Positions 1-8,611 of a stretch of DNA of 64,000 bases are shown here, in pieces. The notes beneath the pieces were generated by a model that ran no database searches, had not been told where the DNA came from, and worked only from the letters and a program-made list of their open reading frames with translations. Both the position numbers and the translations under genes were made by a program. The DNA is taken from contig NZ_CP040463.1 in the NCBI RefSeq assembly GCF_005843985.1, positions 856,001-920,000 of the forward strand, written 5' to 3'. Origin of the DNA: Caminibacter mediatlanticus TB-2 (lineage in GTDB: Bacteria > Campylobacterota > Campylobacteria > Campylobacterales > Nautiliaceae). Within the stretch, counting starts at the first letter, position 1; the number at the start of each line of letters is the position of its first letter.

Positions 1-111
1 TATAATATAGTGTGTGATATTGTATCATTTTTTGTATATTTATGTTGAATTTTTAAGAATTTTTTTGATAAAATTCCTAATATTTAAAATTATATAGAGG
101 AGTAAGGATAT

Positions 112-375
112 ATGTTAAGAATATTAGAGATAATGAGTGAAGATAATTTAATTTCAGTATCAGTAACTAAGGATATAGCAAAAAAATTAGTTGATGAGAA
201 TTATGATTATAGTTTAGAAGATTATCGTAATATTCCAGATGTAATTAATCATTCTGCTGAAGTTATTGAACCAATGAAAGCTAATACTTTATTAAATAAA
301 AATAATAATATTAAAATTTCCTATGATTCTAAAACTTTTCCTATACCTGAACTTAATTCATTTTTTAATAGTTAG
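112..375 (+). CDS. Hypothetical protein, 87 aa
   Basis: I do not recognise this protein. It is a short acidic, Asn-rich polypeptide with no signal peptide, no membrane segment and no Cys. The ATG follows GAGGAG and AAGGA purine tracts, so translation is plausible. It lies 20 bases upstream of a second unknown gene on the same strand, and the two probably form a unit. Its codons are extremely AT-rich, with runs of AAT and ATT, even compared with this AT-rich genome. That, and its position just beyond the 3' end of ssrA, hints at an acquired segment. It could be the small partner of the next gene, but nothing in the sequence assigns a role. Confidence 0.5.
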   Translation: MLRILEIMSEDNLISVSVTKDIAKKLVDENYDYSLEDYRNIPDVINHSAEVIEPMKANTLLNKNNNIKISYDSKTFPIPELNSFFNS

Positions 376-395
376 TTTTTTCATTGAGGAACAAA

Positions 396-1322
396 ATGAT
401 AAATAGAGAAAGAAAAAATACGTTACTATATTATTTTAGTTATATTTTAATAAATGATATTTTACCTTTTGAAGCAAAGTATATTTCTCTTAGAAAATTC
501 AAGAATTTTACTTTTGTAAGATATATAATTAAGTTTTATTTAGAAGAAATTTTTAAATATTCATATAAGGAATTAACAATTGAAGAATTTAATGAAAATT
601 ATGGTAAAAAATTAGAAAAATCATTACAAAGTTATAAAATCGAGTATATTACATTATTAATTAAAAGTCATGAAGAGATACTCAAGCCATATAAGAGTAA
701 TATAGAGCAGTATTTTGAAAAAAATAACAATAATGTTTCTATTAAACTTGAATATATTGATTCTCTTATTGAGTTTTTGGAAACAAAATTAAATATAGAA
801 AATTCATTGATAAAAGAATATCAACTAAATATTCCAATGATAGATAAGCATGTTAATTCTAATATTTATTCATCTGATTTAAATCTTTTAAAAAATAAGA
901 TTAAAAAATTTCATAAATATTATAAAATTTTAGAAGAAATTTTATATAAAAAAGGTTTTATTCAGAAAATTGATAATAATATAGTAAAACCTGTTGATAA
1001 AATTAGTAATTTAGAATATTTATATTTTGTGGTAATGCATGAATTTTGGAATTTTTTATCCCATTTTAGTATGGGATTTGTATATTTTAACTCTCCTAAT
1101 AATTTTTTATCTAATCTAAATAAAAGTATAAGTCATTTGAAAAGAGCTATAATGGATTTATTAGATGGAATGATAATTGAGTATGATTGTACAAAAAAAT
1201 CTGAATATTTAAAACTAAGAGTTATGAAAGTTGCTAGTTTAGGTAATAAAAGTAAAATACAAGAATTAATTAAAAATTTAGAAGATTTGTTTGATTCTTG
1301 TATAAAACAAACTTCATTTTAA
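396..1322 (+). CDS. Hypothetical helical protein, 308 aa
   Basis: This is a predicted all-helical cytosolic protein of unknown function. I place the start at the ATG at 396, preceded by GAGGA five bases upstream; an in-frame TTG at 384 overlaps that ribosome site and is less likely. Around residues 215-265 there is a segment (HEFWNFLSHF, then SISHLKRAIMDLLDGM) resembling the Arg/Asn/His-Leu helix pairs of uncharacterised helical families found in bacterial accessory regions; this is an impression, not a family match. The gene follows the 87-aa unknown gene by 20 bases and converges on ssrA. Base composition is more AT-rich than the housekeeping genes, consistent with horizontal transfer into the ssrA locus. 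Confidence 0.6.
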   Translation: MINRERKNTLLYYFSYILINDILPFEAKYISLRKFKNFTFVRYIIKFYLEEIFKYSYKELTIEEFNENYGKKLEKSLQSYKIEYITLLIKSHEEILKPYKSNIEQYFEKNNNNVSIKLEYIDSLIEFLETKLNIENSLIKEYQLNIPMIDKHVNSNIYSSDLNLLKNKIKKFHKYYKILEEILYKKGFIQKIDNNIVKPVDKISNLEYLYFVVMHEFWNFLSHFSMGFVYFNSPNNFLSNLNKSISHLKRAIMDLLDGMIIEYDCTKKSEYLKLRVMKVASLGNKSKIQELIKNLEDLFDSCIKQTSF

Positions 1323-1404
1323 ACAAATAACAAATAAATTATATAAAGTTAAATTAGTAGTAATCGTTTAATATTTGTAAAAATCACTGACACTATATTT
1401 TAAT

Positions 1405-1777
1405 TGGTGGAGGTGTGGGGAATCGAACCCCAGTCCAGAAGTAGATTACCCTAAGCGTCTACACGCTTAGTTCGTTGGTTATACTGTTAGGAGGCCCAAC
1501 GAACAAGGCCTTTATCCTAACAGGGAAGGGTAAAGTTTCGGAAGTCTTAGCCCTTCCAACTAAGACTTCCTATCCGCACTTTACTCTCCACCCGAGGAGG
1601 CGGAAATCCTCAGTGGGTGGAGGCGCCCTCAATCCCTAATTATGCAGCAGCTGTTGCTACTGCTGGGCTATAAGATTTGTTATTTGCTGCGTTTATTTTT
1701 AGTGGGCCGTTTTAATGCTTGCCCAGGCATGCGTGCAGCTTAGGGCTTTCTACCCCTGTCGAAGCCGTGTCACCCCC
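1405..1777 (-). ncRNA. ssrA: tmRNA (SsrA), one-piece
   Basis: tmRNA rescues stalled ribosomes and tags the nascent peptide for proteolysis. Read on the minus strand, the 5' end GGGGGTG pairs with CACCTCC at the 3' end to form the 7-bp acceptor stem with one G-U pair. A discriminator A and an encoded CCA (1405-1407) follow. The T-arm sequence GGTTCGATTCCCC is clear next to the 3' end, and the GACACGGCTTCGAC 5' signature is present. A Gln/Asn-rich tag ORF and GC-rich pseudoknot stems fill the middle. The gene is unsplit, 373 nt. It occupies most of the gene-free stretch 1323-1913; bases 1323-1404 show no other feature, and 1778-1913 holds the promoter. It lies downstream of trpA on the same strand. 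Confidence 0.95.
1640..1690 (-). other. tmRNA tag-peptide reading frame
   Basis: Minus-strand codons within ssrA read A-A-N-N-K-S-Y-S-P-A-V-A-T-A-A-A then TAA. Resumption is at one of two adjacent GCA codons (1688-1690 or 1685-1687), giving a 15 or 16-residue tag. The ANN start and the central S-P-A resemble the ANNVKFAPAYAKAA-type tags of Campylobacter, but the C-terminus is a run of alanines. Confidence 0.8.
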
Positions 1778-1817
1778 AAACAAGATTTTTTGAATCCTCT
1801 TTGCGAGTGACATTGAA

Positions 1818-1846
1818 ATAATATCAAAATTTACTTAAAAAATCAA
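1818..1846 (-). promoter_or_regulatory. Probable ssrA promoter
   Basis: On the minus strand there is TTGATT (1841-1846), a 17-base spacer and TATTAT (1818-1823). Transcription would start about 30 bases before the mature 5' end, leaving a short leader for RNase P to remove. A further TATAAT on the same strand lies farther upstream near 1890 and is an alternative. Confidence 0.5.
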
Positions 1847-1913
1847 GGTGTTTTTAAGAAAACTTTAAGTTTTAGGTATGCTAAAAGAATTATAACAAAA
1901 AGAAAAGACAAAA

Positions 1914-2636
1914 TTAGTCGTTAATTGATTCTTTTATAATTTTTGCCTTTTGTGAGATTTTTTTAATTTTTTCAGTGTTACTTATATCTTCAAGTAAAAC
2001 TTTTACAAATGTACTTCCTACAATTACTCCATCAACATTTTTTGCTTTTTCTCTTGCTGTGTTTTCATTTACTCCAAATCCAATATAAAGGGGAGTTGAA
2101 ATTATCTCCTTTATGTATTTAATAATATTACTTAAATCTTCTTTTTTATCACTTCCTGTAATTCCTGCATATGCTACAAGATAGATAAACTCTTTTGGGT
2201 TTTGTAAAATAGTCTTTATTCTATCCAAACTATCAGTTGGGGCTACAAAAGAGATTAATGGGAATTTATTTTCATACTCTATTGCTTCTTCATATGGTAA
2301 ATCTGGGATAATAAATCCTTTTATATTATATTCTTTTGCTTTTTCTATCATAAAATCATAACCTTTATGATAAAAATTATTAAAATATCCCATCCAATAT
2401 GTATCAATTATATTTCCTGTTTTTTCACTCACATAAAAAGTATCATTAATTTTATAGCCATTTTGTAATGCTCTTTTGTTAACTTCTTGGATTATTTCTC
2501 CATCGGCTACTGGGTCAGAGAAAGGAATGCCAAGTTCTATTCCATCAACTCCATTTTCTTTTAGAGAGTGTATTAAATCAATTGTAAATTCTTTATCAGG
2601 ATAAGCAGTAGTTATATAAGCAATTAATTTTTTCAT
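1914..2636 (-). CDS. trpA: Tryptophan synthase alpha chain
   Basis: TrpA cleaves indole-3-glycerol phosphate to indole and glyceraldehyde 3-phosphate and channels indole to TrpB. The family core IELGIPFSDPVADG lies at residues 33-46 and supplies the catalytic acids Glu34 and Asp45. A Gly-rich phosphate-binding segment (GFGVNENTA, then GVIVGS) is near residues 190-210. At 240 aa it is slightly shorter than typical 260-270 aa homologues. The ATG start is preceded by AAAGG. No other trp gene is adjacent, so the pathway is dispersed here. It is transcribed divergently from panB across a 55-bp shared promoter region. Confidence 0.95.
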   Translation of the reverse strand: MKKLIAYITTAYPDKEFTIDLIHSLKENGVDGIELGIPFSDPVADGEIIQEVNKRALQNGYKINDTFYVSEKTGNIIDTYWMGYFNNFYHKGYDFMIEKAKEYNIKGFIIPDLPYEEAIEYENKFPLISFVAPTDSLDRIKTILQNPKEFIYLVAYAGITGSDKKEDLSNIIKYIKEIISTPLYIGFGVNENTAREKAKNVDGVIVGSTFVKVLLEDISNTEKIKKISQKAKIIKESIND

Positions 2637-2654
2637 TAAAAACCTTTAAGATGG

Positions 2655-2660
2655 TATAAT
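2655..2660 (+). promoter_or_regulatory. -10 box for panB-ruvB operon
   Basis: TATAAT 32 bases upstream of the panB ATG in the short panB/trpA divergent spacer. A second AT-rich hexamer on the other strand nearby could serve trpA. No convincing -35 element is seen, which is usual for vegetative promoters in Campylobacterota. Confidence 0.45.
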
Positions 2661-2691
2661 TATTATAGCGAAATTATATCAAAGGATGTAA

Positions 2692-3468
2692 ATGAAAAAA
2701 ACTTTAAATTATTTAAATAAACAAGAAAAACTTACAATGATTACTGCTTATGACGCACTTTTTGCAAAAATTTTCGATGATATAGTAGATATTATTTTAG
2801 TAGGTGATAGTTTAAATATGAGCTTTTTTGGAGAGAGTGATACACTTAGTGCAACATTAGACCAAATGATTTATCACACTAAGGCAGTATGTAATGGTGC
2901 AAAATCAGCTTATATAGTTTGTGATATGCCTTTTGGTAGTTATGAAACACCTAAAAAAGCACTTGAAAGTGCAATAAAAATATATAAAGAAACAAAAGCT
3001 GATGCAGTTAAACTTGAAGGTGGAGTTGAAAAGGCTGAGACTATAAAATTACTTACTCAAAATGCAATAGCAGTGGTGGGTCATATAGGACTTATGCCGC
3101 AATTTAGTAGAAGTGAGGGTGGATATATTGTAAAAGGAAAAGATGAGGAGTCTAAACAAAAATTAATTGAAGATGCAAAAGCAATTGAAGAGGCTGGGGC
3201 TATTATGCTTGTAATTGAGGGTGTAAAAGAAGAAGTAGCAAGAGAGATTACAGAAATTGTAAATATTCCAACAATTGGAATAGGGGCTGGAAGATATACA
3301 AAAGGGCAAGTATTAGTATGGTCAGATATGCTTGGATTTTTTGAAGAGTTTAAGCCAAAATTTGTTAGAAGATATTTAAATGGGGCTGAGATTGTAAGAA
3401 GTGCTGTTAATAAATATGTTGATGATGTAAAAATGGGAAAATTTCCAAGTGAAAAAGAGATTTATTAA
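2692..3468 (+). CDS. panB: 3-methyl-2-oxobutanoate hydroxymethyltransferase
   Basis: PanB transfers a hydroxymethyl group from methylene-tetrahydrofolate to 2-oxoisovalerate, the first committed step of pantothenate and CoA synthesis. Metal-binding acids are present at Asp39 (VGDS), Asp78 (CDMPFG) and Glu109 (KLEGG). The conserved [10 protein letters not shown] and [15 protein letters not shown] blocks are intact. The length of 258 aa matches the family. The start follows AAAGGATGTAA. It is followed by ruvB after 9 bases; panB-ruvB adjacency is known from Helicobacter and relatives. Confidence 0.96.
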   Translation: MKKTLNYLNKQEKLTMITAYDALFAKIFDDIVDIILVGDSLNMSFFGESDTLSATLDQMIYHTKAVCNGAKSAYIVCDMPFGSYETPKKALESAIKIYKETKADAVKLEGGVEKAETIKLLTQNAIAVVGHIGLMPQFSRSEGGYIVKGKDEESKQKLIEDAKAIEEAGAIMLVIEGVKEEVAREITEIVNIPTIGIGAGRYTKGQVLVWSDMLGFFEEFKPKFVRRYLNGAEIVRSAVNKYVDDVKMGKFPSEKEIY

Positions 3469-3477
3469 GGAGAATTT

Positions 3478-4470
3478 TTGAGAATAGTTGAAATTGAAAA
3501 GGTAAGTTTTGAAGAAGGGTATGAGAAATCTCTTAGACCTCAAAACTTAGATGAATATATTGGGCAAGAGCAAATCAAAAAAAATTTAAAAGTATTTATT
3601 GAAGCTGCAAAAAAAAGAAATGAATCACTTGACCATATGCTTTTTTTTGGACCACCGGGGCTTGGAAAGACTACTCTTGCAAATATAATTGCAAATGAAA
3701 TGAATGCTAATATTAAGACAATTTCAGCTCCTATGCTTGAAAAAAGTGGAGATTTAGCGGCAATTCTTACAAATTTAGAAGAAGGGGATATATTATTTAT
3801 AGATGAAATACATCGGCTAAAAGCTGCAATAGAAGAAGTTTTATATTCAGCAATGGAAGATTTTAGACTTGATATAGTAATAGGAAGTGGTCCAGCAGCT
3901 CAAACAATAAAACTTGATGTAGCAAAATTTACTTTAATTGGTGCAACAACAAGGGCTGGTATGCTTTCAAATCCTCTAAGAGATAGATTTGGAATGAGTT
4001 TTAGACTTAATTTTTATAATGAAGAAGAATTAGCTTTAATTATAAAACTTGCAAGTAAAAAATTAAATTATGAAATAAAAAATGATGCTGCAAAAGAGAT
4101 AGCTAAACGCTCTCGTGGTACTCCAAGAATTGCTTTGAGATTACTAAAAAGAATTAGAGATTTTGCTGAGGTTGAGAATAAGAAAATAATAGACTTAAAA
4201 ATTGCTAAATATGGTCTTGATGAGCTTGGTATAAATGAATATGGATTTGACGAACTTGATATAAGATTTTTAAGATTATTAGTTGAAGCTAAAAAACCTC
4301 TTGGACTTTCAACAATTGCAGCTGCTTTAAGTGAAGATGAAGATACTATCGAAGAAGTGATTGAGCCATTTTTAATAGCTAATGGTTTTATAGAAAAGAC
4401 ACCAAAAGGTAGAATTGCAACAAGGAAAAGTTATGAAGTTTTGCAATTTTCTCCTGTTAGTCTATTTTAG
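3478..4470 (+). CDS. ruvB: Holliday junction branch-migration helicase RuvB
   Basis: RuvB is the hexameric AAA+ motor that, with RuvA, drives branch migration of Holliday junctions. Walker [10 protein letters not shown] is at residues 58-66, Walker B DEIH at 109-112, and the sensor/Arg-finger segment [10 protein letters not shown] follows. The C-terminal winged helix ends in the family sequence KSYEVLQF. The length of 330 aa is typical. The start is a TTG with AAGGAG seven bases upstream; no nearer ATG fits. It lies in an operon with panB and the following permease-like gene. Confidence 0.97.
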   Translation: MRIVEIEKVSFEEGYEKSLRPQNLDEYIGQEQIKKNLKVFIEAAKKRNESLDHMLFFGPPGLGKTTLANIIANEMNANIKTISAPMLEKSGDLAAILTNLEEGDILFIDEIHRLKAAIEEVLYSAMEDFRLDIVIGSGPAAQTIKLDVAKFTLIGATTRAGMLSNPLRDRFGMSFRLNFYNEEELALIIKLASKKLNYEIKNDAAKEIAKRSRGTPRIALRLLKRIRDFAEVENKKIIDLKIAKYGLDELGINEYGFDELDIRFLRLLVEAKKPLGLSTIAAALSEDEDTIEEVIEPFLIANGFIEKTPKGRIATRKSYEVLQFSPVSLF

Positions 4471-4479
4471 GAGAGTTGA

Positions 4480-5487
4480 ATGAGTTTTTTGCATATTTTA
4501 ACTATTATTAGTGCATATTTTGTTTATCTTACATATAAACCTTATCTTTTAGATATAGCCATAGCTTCACTTATGGCTATTGCTTTTGGAAAAATACAAT
4601 TTTTACTATCAAAGTATATTAAAAATAAATATTTACTTGCGAGTTTATTAACTGTGTTATTAGCAGTATTAATATTTGGCCCAATTTTATATTTTGTTGT
4701 AAAAGTTGGGAATTTTCTAACACATATAAACTTTGAAGATATAAAAATAATTTTACAAAAAGCTCAGGAACTATTATCTTATTTACCAGATGTAATTTCA
4801 AAAGAGATAAAGATGTTTTTAAGTGATGATAAACTACAAGAACTTTATGCAAAAGTAGTGCCAATTATAGGTAATGTTACTGCTAAGAGTGCTGTATTTT
4901 TTAAAGATACATTTTTAATTATTATTTTTTTCTTTTTTGCTGTTTTGTATGGAAGAGAAATATTAGAATATTTTAAAAAAGTTATTCCTCTTGAAAATGA
5001 GAAATTAGAAAAATTATTTTTTAATACAAGCGAAGTTATGAGTGTTGTGTTTTATTCTACATTACTTACAGCATTTTTAGAAGGAGTTTTATTTGGTTTT
5101 ATTGTAAGTTTATATGGACTTGATTTTTTCTTTTTTAGTATTATGTATGCTTTTGCTTCATTAATTCCCGTTGTGGGTGGAATTATGATGTGGGGGCCTG
5201 TAAGTTTATTTTTATATGCTAATGGTAATATACAAGGTGCAATTGTTGTTGCAATATATTCTATAATTGTTATTTCTATAATAGCTGATACTTTTATAAA
5301 ACCATTAATTATTGGTTTTGTCAAGAGAATTGTTGAGAGCGATACTGAACTTAATTCAATGCTTATTTTCTTCTCAATTGTAGCAGGTCTTTCTTCATTT
5401 GGTTTATGGGGAATTATAATTGGTCCTGCTATTACTTCTTTATTTATATCAATTCTACAATTTTATAATAAAGTCAATAAAGTTTAG
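4480..5487 (+). CDS. AI-2E family transporter (PerM-like membrane protein)
   Basis: This polytopic inner-membrane protein of 335 aa has about eight hydrophobic segments. It has the AI-2E/PerM arrangement: two N-terminal helices, an amphipathic cytosolic region around residues 95-135, then a C-terminal block with the PVVGG signature (SLIPVVGGIMMWGP) and a closing GPAI segment. Members are variously reported as autoinducer-2 exporters, ion antiporters or permeases, so the substrate cannot be stated. It follows ruvB by nine bases and ends inside a strong terminator hairpin. Confidence 0.85.
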   Translation: MSFLHILTIISAYFVYLTYKPYLLDIAIASLMAIAFGKIQFLLSKYIKNKYLLASLLTVLLAVLIFGPILYFVVKVGNFLTHINFEDIKIILQKAQELLSYLPDVISKEIKMFLSDDKLQELYAKVVPIIGNVTAKSAVFFKDTFLIIIFFFFAVLYGREILEYFKKVIPLENEKLEKLFFNTSEVMSVVFYSTLLTAFLEGVLFGFIVSLYGLDFFFFSIMYAFASLIPVVGGIMMWGPVSLFLYANGNIQGAIVVAIYSIIVISIIADTFIKPLIIGFVKRIVESDTELNSMLIFFSIVAGLSSFGLWGIIIGPAITSLFISILQFYNKVNKV

Positions 5488-5510
5488 TTAGATCAACTAA
5501 ACTTTTTTAA
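5479..5510 (+). terminator. Rho-independent terminator of the panB-ruvB operon
   Basis: A perfect 11-bp stem (AAAGTTTAGTT, 5479-5489, with AACTAAACTTT, 5495-5505), a five-base loop and a following T-run. The permease stop codon lies within the left arm. Confidence 0.85.
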
Positions 5511-5528
5511 AAAAAATCTTTAATTTTC

Positions 5529-5557
5529 TTGACAATTATTTATTAAGTTGTTATAAT
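5529..5557 (+). promoter_or_regulatory. Consensus sigma-70 promoter upstream of grpE-dnaK
   Basis: TTGACA (5529-5534), a spacer of exactly 17 bases, then TATAAT (5552-5557): a perfect textbook promoter. A second TATAAT at 5627-5632 lies closer to grpE and may be an additional start. Confidence 0.75.
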
Positions 5558-5567
5558 TACAACAACA

Positions 5568-5599
5568 AATTTAGCTAATCTTAATAAATAAGCTAAATT
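5568..5599 (+). promoter_or_regulatory. Inverted repeat, possible heat-shock operator
   Basis: Nine-base arms AATTTAGCT (5568-5576) and AGCTAAATT (5591-5599) are separated by 14 bases, just downstream of the consensus promoter. The TTAGC...GCTAA ends recall the CIRCE element bound by HrcA (TTAGCACTC-N9-GAGTGCTAA), but the inner bases do not match. The position, overlapping the start of the transcript, fits a repressor site. Confidence 0.5.
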
Positions 5600-5662
5600 G
5601 ATGTTTGAAAACTCAATGTTTTTTTATATAATATACATATGAAACTTAAAAGGAGGGGAAAG

Positions 5663-6205
5663 ATGGGTAAAAAACATAATAAACCCCAAAAAGAAGAAAA
5701 AAATAATCAGCAAAATCAAGAAAAAAGTGAAAATTTAGATATTGATATTGAAACTCTTCTTAAACAAAACGAAGAGTTAAAGCAAAAACTTGATGAAGCA
5801 CTTAGAGCGTATGCTAAGTGCGAGAATGATAAAAAAATCTTAAAAAAAGAGACAGATGCTTTAATTGATTATGCTTATGAGAAGTTTGCAAAAGATTTAT
5901 TGCCAGTAGTTGATTCACTTGAACTTGCAATTTCTCATGCAAAAGAGATTGAAAATAAAGAAGAAGCATTTGATAAATTAGTAGAAGGTGTAGAATTAAC
6001 ACTTAAAAAAATGCTTGATACATTCAAAAATCATGGCATTGAGCCAGTAGAACATGAAGAATTTAACCCAGAAATTCACCAAGCTGTTCAACATGTTCAA
6101 AGTGAAGAACATGAAGAAGGTGAAATTGTGGATGTGTATCAAAAAGGATACACACTAAAAGGCAAATTAATTAGACCATCAATGGTTACTATAAATAAAA
6201 AATAA
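5663..6205 (+). CDS. grpE: Nucleotide exchange factor GrpE
   Basis: GrpE releases ADP from DnaK in the DnaK-DnaJ cycle. The 180-aa product has a charged Gln/Lys-rich N-terminus, a long coiled-coil region (about residues 30-75), a DLLPVVDSLELA four-helix segment and a C-terminal beta-wing domain (HQAVQHV, VYQKGYTLKGKLIRPSMV). I chose the ATG at 5663, which sits seven bases after AAGGAGG; an upstream ATG at 5639 would swallow that ribosome site. It forms an operon with dnaK, 15 bases apart. hrcA, often first in this operon in Campylobacterota, is not present here. Confidence 0.95.
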   Translation: MGKKHNKPQKEEKNNQQNQEKSENLDIDIETLLKQNEELKQKLDEALRAYAKCENDKKILKKETDALIDYAYEKFAKDLLPVVDSLELAISHAKEIENKEEAFDKLVEGVELTLKKMLDTFKNHGIEPVEHEEFNPEIHQAVQHVQSEEHEEGEIVDVYQKGYTLKGKLIRPSMVTINKK

Positions 6206-6220
6206 TTTAAGGAGGTAAAA

Positions 6221-8095
6221 ATGGGAAGAGTAATAGGAATTGACTTAGGAACAACAAACTCAGCAATGGCTTACTATGATGGAAAAGATGCAAAAATTAT
6301 ACCTAATAAAGAAGGTAAAAACACAACTCCATCAGTAGTAGCATTTACAGATAAAGGTGTTTTAGTAGGAGAACCTGCTAAAAGACAAGCAATAACAAAC
6401 CCTGAGAGAACTATTTATTCAGTAAAAAGAATTATGGGTATGATGTGTAATGAACCAAAAGCACAAGAAGCTAAAAAACATGTTCAATATAAAATTGTAA
6501 GCAAAGATGGTGCGTGTGCTGTTGAAGTTGATGGTAAAGTTTATACACCACAAGAAATTAGTGCAAAAATTTTACAAAAATTAAAAAATGATGCAGAAGA
6601 ATTTTTTGGAGAAGAAGTAACAGAAGCTGTAATTACAGTACCAGCATATTTTAATGATGCTCAAAGAAAAGCAACTCAGGAAGCAGGAAAAATTGCAGGA
6701 CTTAATGTATTAAGAATTATAAATGAGCCAACAGCAGCAGCACTTGCATATGGTCTTGATAAAAAAGGTGAAGAAAAAGTATTAGTATATGACCTTGGTG
6801 GTGGTACATTTGACGTTACAGTACTTGAAATTGGTGATGGAACATTCCAAGTACTTGCAACTGATGGTAATGCATTCTTAGGTGGAGATGACTTTGATAA
6901 TAGAATTGTAGAGTGGTTAATTAATGAATTTAAAGCTGAAACAGGTATTGATTTAAGCCAAGATAAAATGGCTCTTCAAAGATTAAAAGATGCAGCAGAA
7001 CAAGCTAAAAAAGAATTATCAACAAAAGAAGAAACTGAAATCAATTTACCATTTATTACAGCAGATGCAAGTGGTCCAAAACACTTAGTGAAAAAATTAA
7101 CAAGAGCTAAATTTGAAGCAATGATTGATGATTTATTACAAGAAACTTTAAAACATATAGATACAGCACTTAATGATGCAGGTCTAAGTAAAGATGAAAT
7201 TGATGAAATTGTAATGGTAGGTGGGTCTACAAGAATACCAAAAGTACAACAACTTGTAAGTGATTACTTTAATGGTAAAAAACTTAATAAATCAGTAAAC
7301 CCTGATGAAGTAGTTGCACTTGGGGCTGCAATTCAAGCAGGTGTACTTAAAGGTGATGTAAAAGATGTATTATTACTTGATGTTACACCATTAAGTCTTG
7401 GAATAGAAACACTTGGTGGAGTAATGACAAAAATTATTGAAAAAGGTACAACAATACCTGTTAGAAAATCACAAATATTTAGTACAGCAGAAGATAACCA
7501 AACAGCAGTTACAATTCATGTTTTACAAGGTGAAGCAGAGTTAGCAAAAGATAATAAATCACTTGGTCAATTTAACCTTGAAGGAATTAGACCAGCACCA
7601 AGAGGAGTGCCTCAAATTGAAGTAACATTTGATATTGATGCAAATGGTATTTTAAATGTAAGTGCAGTAGATAAAGATACAGGTAAAGAACAAAAAATTA
7701 CAATAACTGGAAGTTCAACTCTAAGTGAAGAAGAAATTGAAAAAATGATTAAAGAAGCAGAAGAAGCAAACAGAAGAGAAAAAGCAAGAATTGAAGCAAT
7801 TAAAGCAAGAAATGAGCTTGATGCAGTTGCATATCAAGCAGAGAAATTTATTAAAGATAATAAAGATAAACTTGGAGATGTAAGTAACTTAGAAGCTAAA
7901 ATTAAAGAAGCAAAAGAGTTAATCGAACAACAAAGTGAAGATAAAGCAAAAATTGATAGTCTAAAAGCTGAAATTGAAGCAGAATTACAAAAAGCAGCTC
8001 AAAATATGGCAGCACAAGGTGGAGAGCAAAAAAGTCAAAACCAACAACAAAATAAAGGTGGTGATGACGATGTAATTGATGCAGAGGTTGAATAA
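6221..8095 (+). CDS. dnaK: Molecular chaperone DnaK (Hsp70)
   Basis: DnaK is the ATP-driven Hsp70 that binds unfolded polypeptides. The N-terminal actin-like ATPase carries GIDLGTTNS (residues 5-13), DLGGGTFDV and GGSTRIPKV. The substrate-binding domain begins after the [11 protein letters not shown] linker. A helical lid and an acidic tail ending in [10 protein letters not shown] complete it. The 624 aa are full length. AAGGAGG precedes the ATG. It is co-transcribed with grpE under the consensus promoter and its end is embedded in a terminator. Confidence 0.98.
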   Translation: MGRVIGIDLGTTNSAMAYYDGKDAKIIPNKEGKNTTPSVVAFTDKGVLVGEPAKRQAITNPERTIYSVKRIMGMMCNEPKAQEAKKHVQYKIVSKDGACAVEVDGKVYTPQEISAKILQKLKNDAEEFFGEEVTEAVITVPAYFNDAQRKATQEAGKIAGLNVLRIINEPTAAALAYGLDKKGEEKVLVYDLGGGTFDVTVLEIGDGTFQVLATDGNAFLGGDDFDNRIVEWLINEFKAETGIDLSQDKMALQRLKDAAEQAKKELSTKEETEINLPFITADASGPKHLVKKLTRAKFEAMIDDLLQETLKHIDTALNDAGLSKDEIDEIVMVGGSTRIPKVQQLVSDYFNGKKLNKSVNPDEVVALGAAIQAGVLKGDVKDVLLLDVTPLSLGIETLGGVMTKIIEKGTTIPVRKSQIFSTAEDNQTAVTIHVLQGEAELAKDNKSLGQFNLEGIRPAPRGVPQIEVTFDIDANGILNVSAVDKDTGKEQKITITGSSTLSEEEIEKMIKEAEEANRREKARIEAIKARNELDAVAYQAEKFIKDNKDKLGDVSNLEAKIKEAKELIEQQSEDKAKIDSLKAEIEAELQKAAQNMAAQGGEQKSQNQQQNKGGDDDVIDAEVE

Positions 8096-8115
8096 TCCTC
8101 TGCTCTTATTTTTTT
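8081..8115 (+). terminator. Terminator after grpE-dnaK
   Basis: GCAGAGG (8081-8087) pairs with CCTCTGC (8097-8103) across a nine-base loop that includes the dnaK stop codon, followed within four bases by a long T-run. Confidence 0.85.
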
Positions 8116-8236
8116 TGCATTACAAACAAGTGTCAGTGACAATATATCGTTTATAATTTAGATTAATTCAAAAGTAAAATTTAGATTTATAGATAGATTG
8201 AAAAAGTTAGAATTTAATTAAAAGAAAGATAAAAAA

Positions 8237-8611
8237 TTATTTAATAAGAAAATTAATAGTTTTAATTGTTTTATTTGTATCAAATATACTAACTCTCCAC
8301 TCACCTTTAAAAAATGGTCTAATTGTTATATATGAATAAGTCCTCCATCTAATTCCAGGATAGATAGGGAGTTTTATATCTGCATATAATTTCCAATCAT
8401 TATCTACTTTTTTCTCCCAAATAAAATCAATGTTTTTTATTATTTTTATATTTTTAAAATATGCAAATGCATAAACTCTTTTATCTTTCGTGCTAAAAGT
8501 AGTTGTAATGTTAATAGGAGTTAAGTTTTTTACATTTTTGCAAGTTACAAATTCTTTAATTTCATATCCAAAAAGGTATACAGTAATTAATAAAAGAATA
8601 ATTTTTTTCAT
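8237..8611 (-). CDS. Exported DUF2914-like protein
   Basis: A 124-aa secreted protein. Residues 1-15 form a signal peptide (MKKIILLLITVYLFG). The mature part has the DUF2914 pattern: an FAYFKN beta strand, an IDFIWEK segment, then RWRTYSYITIRPFFKGEWRVSIFD near the C-terminus. DUF2914 has no assigned biochemical role; these domains are small periplasmic or lipoprotein beta structures. It starts immediately after dtd, with a strong GGAGG inside the dtd end, so it is translated from the hemH-dtd transcript. It converges on dnaK. Confidence 0.75.
   Translation of the reverse strand: MKKIILLLITVYLFGYEIKEFVTCKNVKNLTPINITTTFSTKDKRVYAFAYFKNIKIIKNIDFIWEKKVDNDWKLYADIKLPIYPGIRWRTYSYITIRPFFKGEWRVSIFDTNKTIKTINFLIK

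Noticed and set aside
1323-1404. Gap between the unknown gene and ssrA searched for a tRNA or att repeat
   Set aside because: No cloverleaf and no second copy of the ssrA 3' end is visible inside the window.
5052-5324. Minus-strand frame opposite the AI-2E gene, and similar antisense frames across the window
   Set aside because: They lie opposite well-supported genes, lack ribosome sites and have no recognisable domains; treated as shadows.
5568-5599. Dyad upstream of grpE considered as a true CIRCE element
   Set aside because: Only the outer TTAGC/GCTAA bases match, the spacer is longer than nine bases after the matching arms, and the inner ACTC/GAGT is missing.
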